From contig OY987247.1 in assembly GCA_963920765.1 (NCBI GenBank), forward strand, positions 11,194,471 through 11,258,470: 64,000 nt of DNA, given 5' to 3'. Below the pieces are notes generated by a model. The model had not been told where the DNA came from, ran no database searches, and saw only the letters and a program-made list of their open reading frames with translations. How positions within the stretch are numbered: position 1 is the first letter of the stretch; the number at the start of each line of letters is the position of its first letter. The DNA is from Ulota crispa (Eukaryota > Streptophyta > Bryopsida > Orthotrichales > Orthotrichaceae). Positions 59,534 to 64,000 of the stretch are shown in pieces. A program made the position numbers and the translations under genes.

Positions 59534-60272
59534 TTAGAGCATGCTCAATCCACCTCCCAAGCATGTCAAATATACTAAGCTTGATCTTTTAATAGAGAAT
59601 AGATCATAATATAAGAATTACATAATTTGAAGGGCATGAAACTTCTTATTGTGAAAATGCTACAAAGTTTTGGTTTGGACATTGGTTGATTTAGATACAC
59701 CACAAATGTCAGCTAACTTCCAATATTTGATTATAAAGAGAAAACATATAATTTACAAAATATGGACATATCACGAGTCACACTAAACCTTTCAAAGATC
59801 AATTTTGTTTTACTTAAGGGGTTTTTTTAGCATGGAAGACTTGCATATGGATGTGCATTTTGATGTTACCTATATATCCATGCAATCAAATCTCCAAAAT
59901 TTATCATCAATGTTTTTCAATCAACTTTCTTGTAAAACCATGTAAGGCCATGATTTGTGACACAAAATAATTTATCAAAATTTGGATTTGGATGTTTTGG
60001 GGTTGAATTTGGATATGCTTGGTTGGGATTGGGGGTAAGAATGAAATTTAATTAATGTCAAAAAGAAAGCCAATCGACCTCAACTTCATGTCATAACATG
60101 ACATGACCTCTACATGACAAAAGAAGGGCCAACAATCTTTGTTGGAGGCTTCTAACTGTGTAGTCTTGGATTGTGCATGTGGCAAAGGTCCTTCATAGTT
60201 CATACAAGGTACTGATAGATATGAGTGATTTTTCTTATGCTCACACTAGCATGCCCAGCCTCTAAATAAAAG
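59534..60272. other. AT-rich intergenic with palindrome-family fragment
   Basis: About 59870-59985 resembles part of the 58.2/58.6-kb palindrome arms (ccatgcaatcaaatctc, atcaactttcttgtaaaacc). No gene was found. Confidence 0.45.
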
Positions 60273-61148
60273 CACTAGTAGAAAATTCAGCACAAAATCA
60301 ACAAAATTTCAACCAAAAACTGTTGATTTTTTCTGTGAATTTGGTCAAGTTGATTTGGGTACTTTTCTGTTGATTTTCTGTTAATTATTTACAGTTTTCT
60401 GTTAATTTGTTGTTGATTTCTATTACTTATTTTATGTTGTTCAATTCTGTTTCTTTTCATTTTTAAATTTTTTTTCAAAGAATTTGTTATTATTTTACAA
60501 AAATGTGAACTTTTTAGGGGGATGGGCAACTGCCCAAATTCCCGGGCAGCTGCCGGTAGCGGGGTTTTGAACCCTCCACCTCTCCTCTCACACTCCACAA
60601 CCTTAACACATTCTCAAAACCATTAGAGAATGTGCAAATGCACATGCACACATTGGTATCTTGATTCTATTTGTACATTAAATGTTCATATCTTTAGTAA
60701 TCCAGTAGACTTTGGAAGCTATTTCCGCCCATTAAAGAACTTTTTTTCAAAAAACTTAGAACTAAAAAAAGTTGGTAAATGTGTTTTTCTTTCACCTCCA
60801 ACAATTTTTTTTGGATTTCAATCTTTTTATCAAAAGTTATGAGCTAAAATTAAAGAATGTGTTTAGAAATTTTAAATAAATTGTTTATTTCCATCCTTTT
60901 GATTTTGTTTATAAATTTTTTTTGGAATTCACAAATCTCATAAAGATTGTTGCAAGCAAAGGTTGGATTCATTAATAATTATTATTTAGTGTTAGCTTTT
61001 TTGTAAAAAGAACCTTATTTTGTTAAAATAGCCTCCATAGTTTGATAGCTTCAAATAACATGATGTCGTGAAAAGTTACAAAATTAAATCCTTGCAATTA
61101 TAAAATCAAAATTCTATTAACTTTTGAATAGTTTTGGATATTCTCTAA

Positions 61149-61559
61149 GGGCATTAATATGTGAACCACACCCTTTGAACTATTGTACCACACCCTTGGA
61201 GTAAATTTTAGATTTCTACCATCAAAAATTTGAGTTTGAGAATTTTGAATTCAAATTTGGACTTGGAGACCATGGTATTGTCTAGGACCATAAAAAAAGT
61301 TGCAATTCAACAACATCCAATGAAAAGCTTATCTTTTTTACAAACAAAAGTAAAATTAACAATTTTCTCTCTAACTAAACTTTTTCATTGGGAGTTGTTG
61401 AATTGCAACTTTTTTTATGGTTCTAGACAATACCATGGTCTCTAAGTCCAAATTTGAATTCAAAATTCTCAAATTCAGCTTTTTGATGGTAGAAATCTAA
61501 AATTTTACCTCATGGTGTGGTATAGTAATTGGAAGGGTGTGGTATACATATCAATTCCC
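61149..61559. mobile_element. Fold-back element family, copy C (nested)
   Basis: The ends are GGGCATTAATATGTGAACC and, complemented, GGGAATTGATATGTATACC. The interior matches copies A and B (gagaattttgaattcaaat, tggttctaga and so on). The flanking 8-mers match in 5 of 8 positions. It is inserted in the CACTA element. Confidence 0.65.
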
Positions 61560-62399
61560 ATCTTTTAAAGCTTATAAAAATATTTTATAAGATTGTTTTT
61601 TTTTAACTCATTTGGTTAGTAATAGAAGGAAAATTACTAAAAACACCCTTTAAGTCTTTCAAAATATCAAGTTTACGCCAAAAATATGTAAAACATAAAA
61701 AATAGTCCTAATTTTTTGTAGGAATATCAATTATACTCCTATTATTTTGGAAAATTAATAAAATAACGCTTCTATTTTGAAATGTTAAATATATCCTTGT
61801 GTTATTTGAAATGTAAAAATCACCTTTGGTTTCTTGTAAGAATTTGCATTAAACTATACACTTGGTTATCATGTAACACAAAGATCTTTTTGGTACTTTT
61901 AATCCTTAAGGGACATTTATGATTTCTTCAAAGAATTGAGGAGCATCATTTATATTTGTTTGTAAAGAAATTTTGGTATTTAAAACAACAAAATGTTGTA
62001 CTTTATATATAAAATTTTGTTGAATTAGTGAAGTTGTGTCCAAAAGTGTCCAGATCAATAGAAAACTATTAATTTTTTTGTTATTATGGTCATGTTTTTA
62101 CTTGACTTTAAAGGCTGCTAATTTTAAATCTTACCAAAAGGTGAAAAGTAAAGAAAATAAAACCAATCAATGTACACTCAAACTTCTAAAAGATTCTTTT
62201 TTTTAGAAAACTTCTTTTATTTTTTAAAACTTCAAAAAAATTTAATGAGGTCCAAAAAGATTTTAGAAAGATTTCAAAAAAAAACCTAAACTATTGTGAT
62301 AGTTTTTTTGAAAGTATTTTGATGATTTACAAAAAGATTCCTAAAGGACTGTAATTCCGTCTAAGAGATTCTATTTCTATAAGTATTTTGAAGTACTTT

Positions 62400-63290
62400 A
62401 ACAAATTTCATAAAGATTTTAAAAAGACTCTCAAAGATTTCAAAAAGGTTCTTGAAAATTCTCAAAGATTTTCAAAGATTTTTTGAATTTCAAAAAAGAT
62501 TCTCAAAAGATTTCCAAAGATTCTCAAAGATTTTAAGTGATTCTCAAAGATTTCCAAAGATTCTTGAAGATTCCAAAGAGATTTTCAAAGATTCTCAATG
62601 ATTCTCAATTATTCTCAAACATTCTCGAAGAGTCCAAAAAAATTTGAAAAGATTTCCAAATATTCCAAAAGATTCTCAAAGATTCCTAAAAGATTCTCAA
62701 AGATTCTCAATTGTTCTCAAACATTCTCAAAGATTCCAAAAAAACTTGAAAAGATTTCCAAAAATTCCAAAAGATTCTCAAAGATTCTCAAAGATTCTCA
62801 AAGATTCTCAAAGATTCTCAATTGTTCTCAAAGATTCTCAAAGATTCTCAATTGTTCTCAAACATTCTCAAAGATTCCAAAAAAACTTGAAAAGATTTCA
62901 AAAGATTCCAAAAGATTCTCAAAGATTCCAAAAAGATTCTCAAAGATTCTTAAAGATTCTCAATTGTTCTCAAACACTCTCAAAGATTCCAAAAAAACTT
63001 GAAAAGATTCCCAAAGATTTCAAAAGATTCTCAAAGATTCTTGAAAGATTCTCAAACATTCTCAATTGTTCTCAAACATTCTCAAAGATTCCAAAAAAAC
63101 TTAAAAAGATTCCAAAAGATTTCCAAAGATTCATGAAAATTCCTGAAAGATTCTCAAAGATTCTAAAATCTCAAAAAGATTCTTAAATATTCTTAAAAAT
63201 CCCGAAAAGATTCTCAATGATTCCCAAAAGATTCTTGAAAATTCTTAAAGATTCACAAAAAATTCCCAAAAGATCTTCAAAAGATTCCAA
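62400..63290 (+). repeat. AAAGATTCTC decamer minisatellite with higher-order units
   Basis: More than 20 copies of a 10-bp unit, AAAGATTCTC and variants, some pure (62776-62820). A longer phrase, caattgttctcaaacattc plus attccaaaaaaacttgaaaag, recurs five times near 62606, 62706, 62848, 62960 and 63061, giving 102-140 bp higher-order units. The decamer has no stop codon in any plus frame, which creates overlapping open frames of 134 and 180 codons (Lys/Ser/Phe-rich repeats). I do not call these genes. Confidence 0.9.
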
Positions 63291-63810
63291 AATTTGTGTT
63301 GATTTACATAATGGTGTCCAAATCAACAGAACGTATTTAGTTTTTTACAGAATTCTATTAAATTAGTCAATTAGCGTGGGCAAGTGCCCAAATCAACAAG
63401 AAACTGTTGGTTTTCTATTGTTTGGAAGGAGTTTTCTACTAATGTAGCTTGCTTTGTCAAATACTGGAGGGCTCCTAGAGGGCTAAATTTTTCTAATGTA
63501 GAAAGATTGTTTTGCCTAATTTCACACAAAGAGAAATAGATGCCAAGAGTAACACAATTTTTACTTTTTATTTCCCAAAGCAATATTGAATTGTTGATGA
63601 ATATTCAAAGTTTTATACAGTAGATACCTATTTGTGACTGATAAGTCTCCCAAAATCCATCCCTTGCAACTAGTAAAAAGATGGGGTGAAATCAAAGAGT
63701 ATGATTGGCTCTTGCAATAGAATACACATTTTCTATTGTTCACTCAATGGCTAAAAGTGGTTCATCAAGAACTACTTCATATCCATTTTTGAGCTTATTA
63801 TATGGGCTCT

Positions 63811-64000
63811 TTAACCCCTAAAATTCTTTTGTGTTTAGAGGCCCAAAAATGCTTCAATATACGAGTTCCCAAAGCAAGGTCAAAATCTTCAATGAAACTT
63901 ACTCTTTAACATACCCAACCATAGGATCTTTTGGTTCACTTGCACAAGTACATTGTCCCAAAATTTCAGAATGAATATCCCCACCAATTGCAAGATCAAT
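63811..64000. mobile_element. Start of a TTAA piggyBac-like element (cut by window end)
   Basis: TTAACCCCTAAAATTC matches the family's left ends. The right end, if present, lies beyond the window. Confidence 0.35.

Larger units (their letters stand above)
60273..63444. mobile_element. CACTA-type non-autonomous element, about 3.2 kb
   Basis: The left end CACTAGTAGAAAATTCAGC and the complemented right end CATTAGTAGAAAACTCC are typical CACTA (En/Spm) termini. The subterminal zones on both sides carry repeats of ctgttgatttt/aaatcaacag in both orientations, another CACTA hallmark. The flanking triplets are AAG and TAG, so the 3-bp duplication is imperfect. No transposase was recognised. It contains a nested fold-back (61149-61559) and a decamer minisatellite (62400-63290). 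Confidence 0.6.

Noticed and set aside
62598-63186. Overlapping 134- and 180-codon plus-strand frames
   Set aside because: They are a by-product of a stop-free decamer repeat; no unique protein sequence, no start context.
1-64000. CRISPR arrays, operons or bacterial signals
   Set aside because: The window is spliced eukaryotic nuclear DNA; no regular repeat-spacer arrays were seen.

Overview
This window is nuclear DNA of a land plant. It carries spliced plant genes with GT..AG introns, mostly 60-600 bp. These are a cytochrome c oxidase 6b gene, a CLC-d type anion transporter and a TM9SF/endomembrane protein 70 gene. A tRNA-Arg(TCG) gene and a broken microbial-type terpene synthase-like (MTPSL) gene are also present. 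MTPSL genes are known from non-seed plants (bryophytes, lycophytes, ferns) and not from seed plants, so I infer a non-seed plant, perhaps a bryophyte. The sequence does not fix the species.

Layout. Positions 22-654 (-) hold a possible exon or short gene of unknown function. COX6B lies at 6521-8874 (+), CLC-d at 12837-20607 (+, 22 or 23 coding exons) and tRNA-Arg at 21611-21684. TM9SF lies at 27974-31599 (-, 7 coding exons), the terpene synthase pseudogene at 46823-47937 (+), and a decayed unknown gene at about 55291-55975 (-). The genes look like unrelated housekeeping loci and do not form a functional cluster.

Most of the remainder is AT-rich and full of small non-autonomous transposons. 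The main families are: (1) at least eight elements bounded by TTAA and ending in CCC/CCY, which look like piggyBac-type elements; two lie just upstream of COX6B and CLC-d, two lie beside the tRNA, and one has a related empty site in the window; (2) large fold-back palindromes of 0.3-0.9 kb, several with 8-9 bp target duplications; (3) Tourist/PIF-like elements with TAA duplications; (4) CACTA-type elements, including a 131 bp hairpin and a 3.2 kb element that holds a decamer minisatellite and a nested fold-back; (5) a hAT-like element just downstream of the terpene synthase pseudogene. A degenerate satellite of about 115 bp with a palindromic TTAA-containing core lies at 53.3-54.3 kb and hosts one of the TTAA elements.

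The most unusual items are the TTAA-element set with its empty site and its head-to-head palindromic derivative, the in-frame 69 bp candidate cassette exon in CLC-d, the doubly broken terpene synthase, and the density of long inverted repeats. Any of these repeats, if transcribed, could form long dsRNA.
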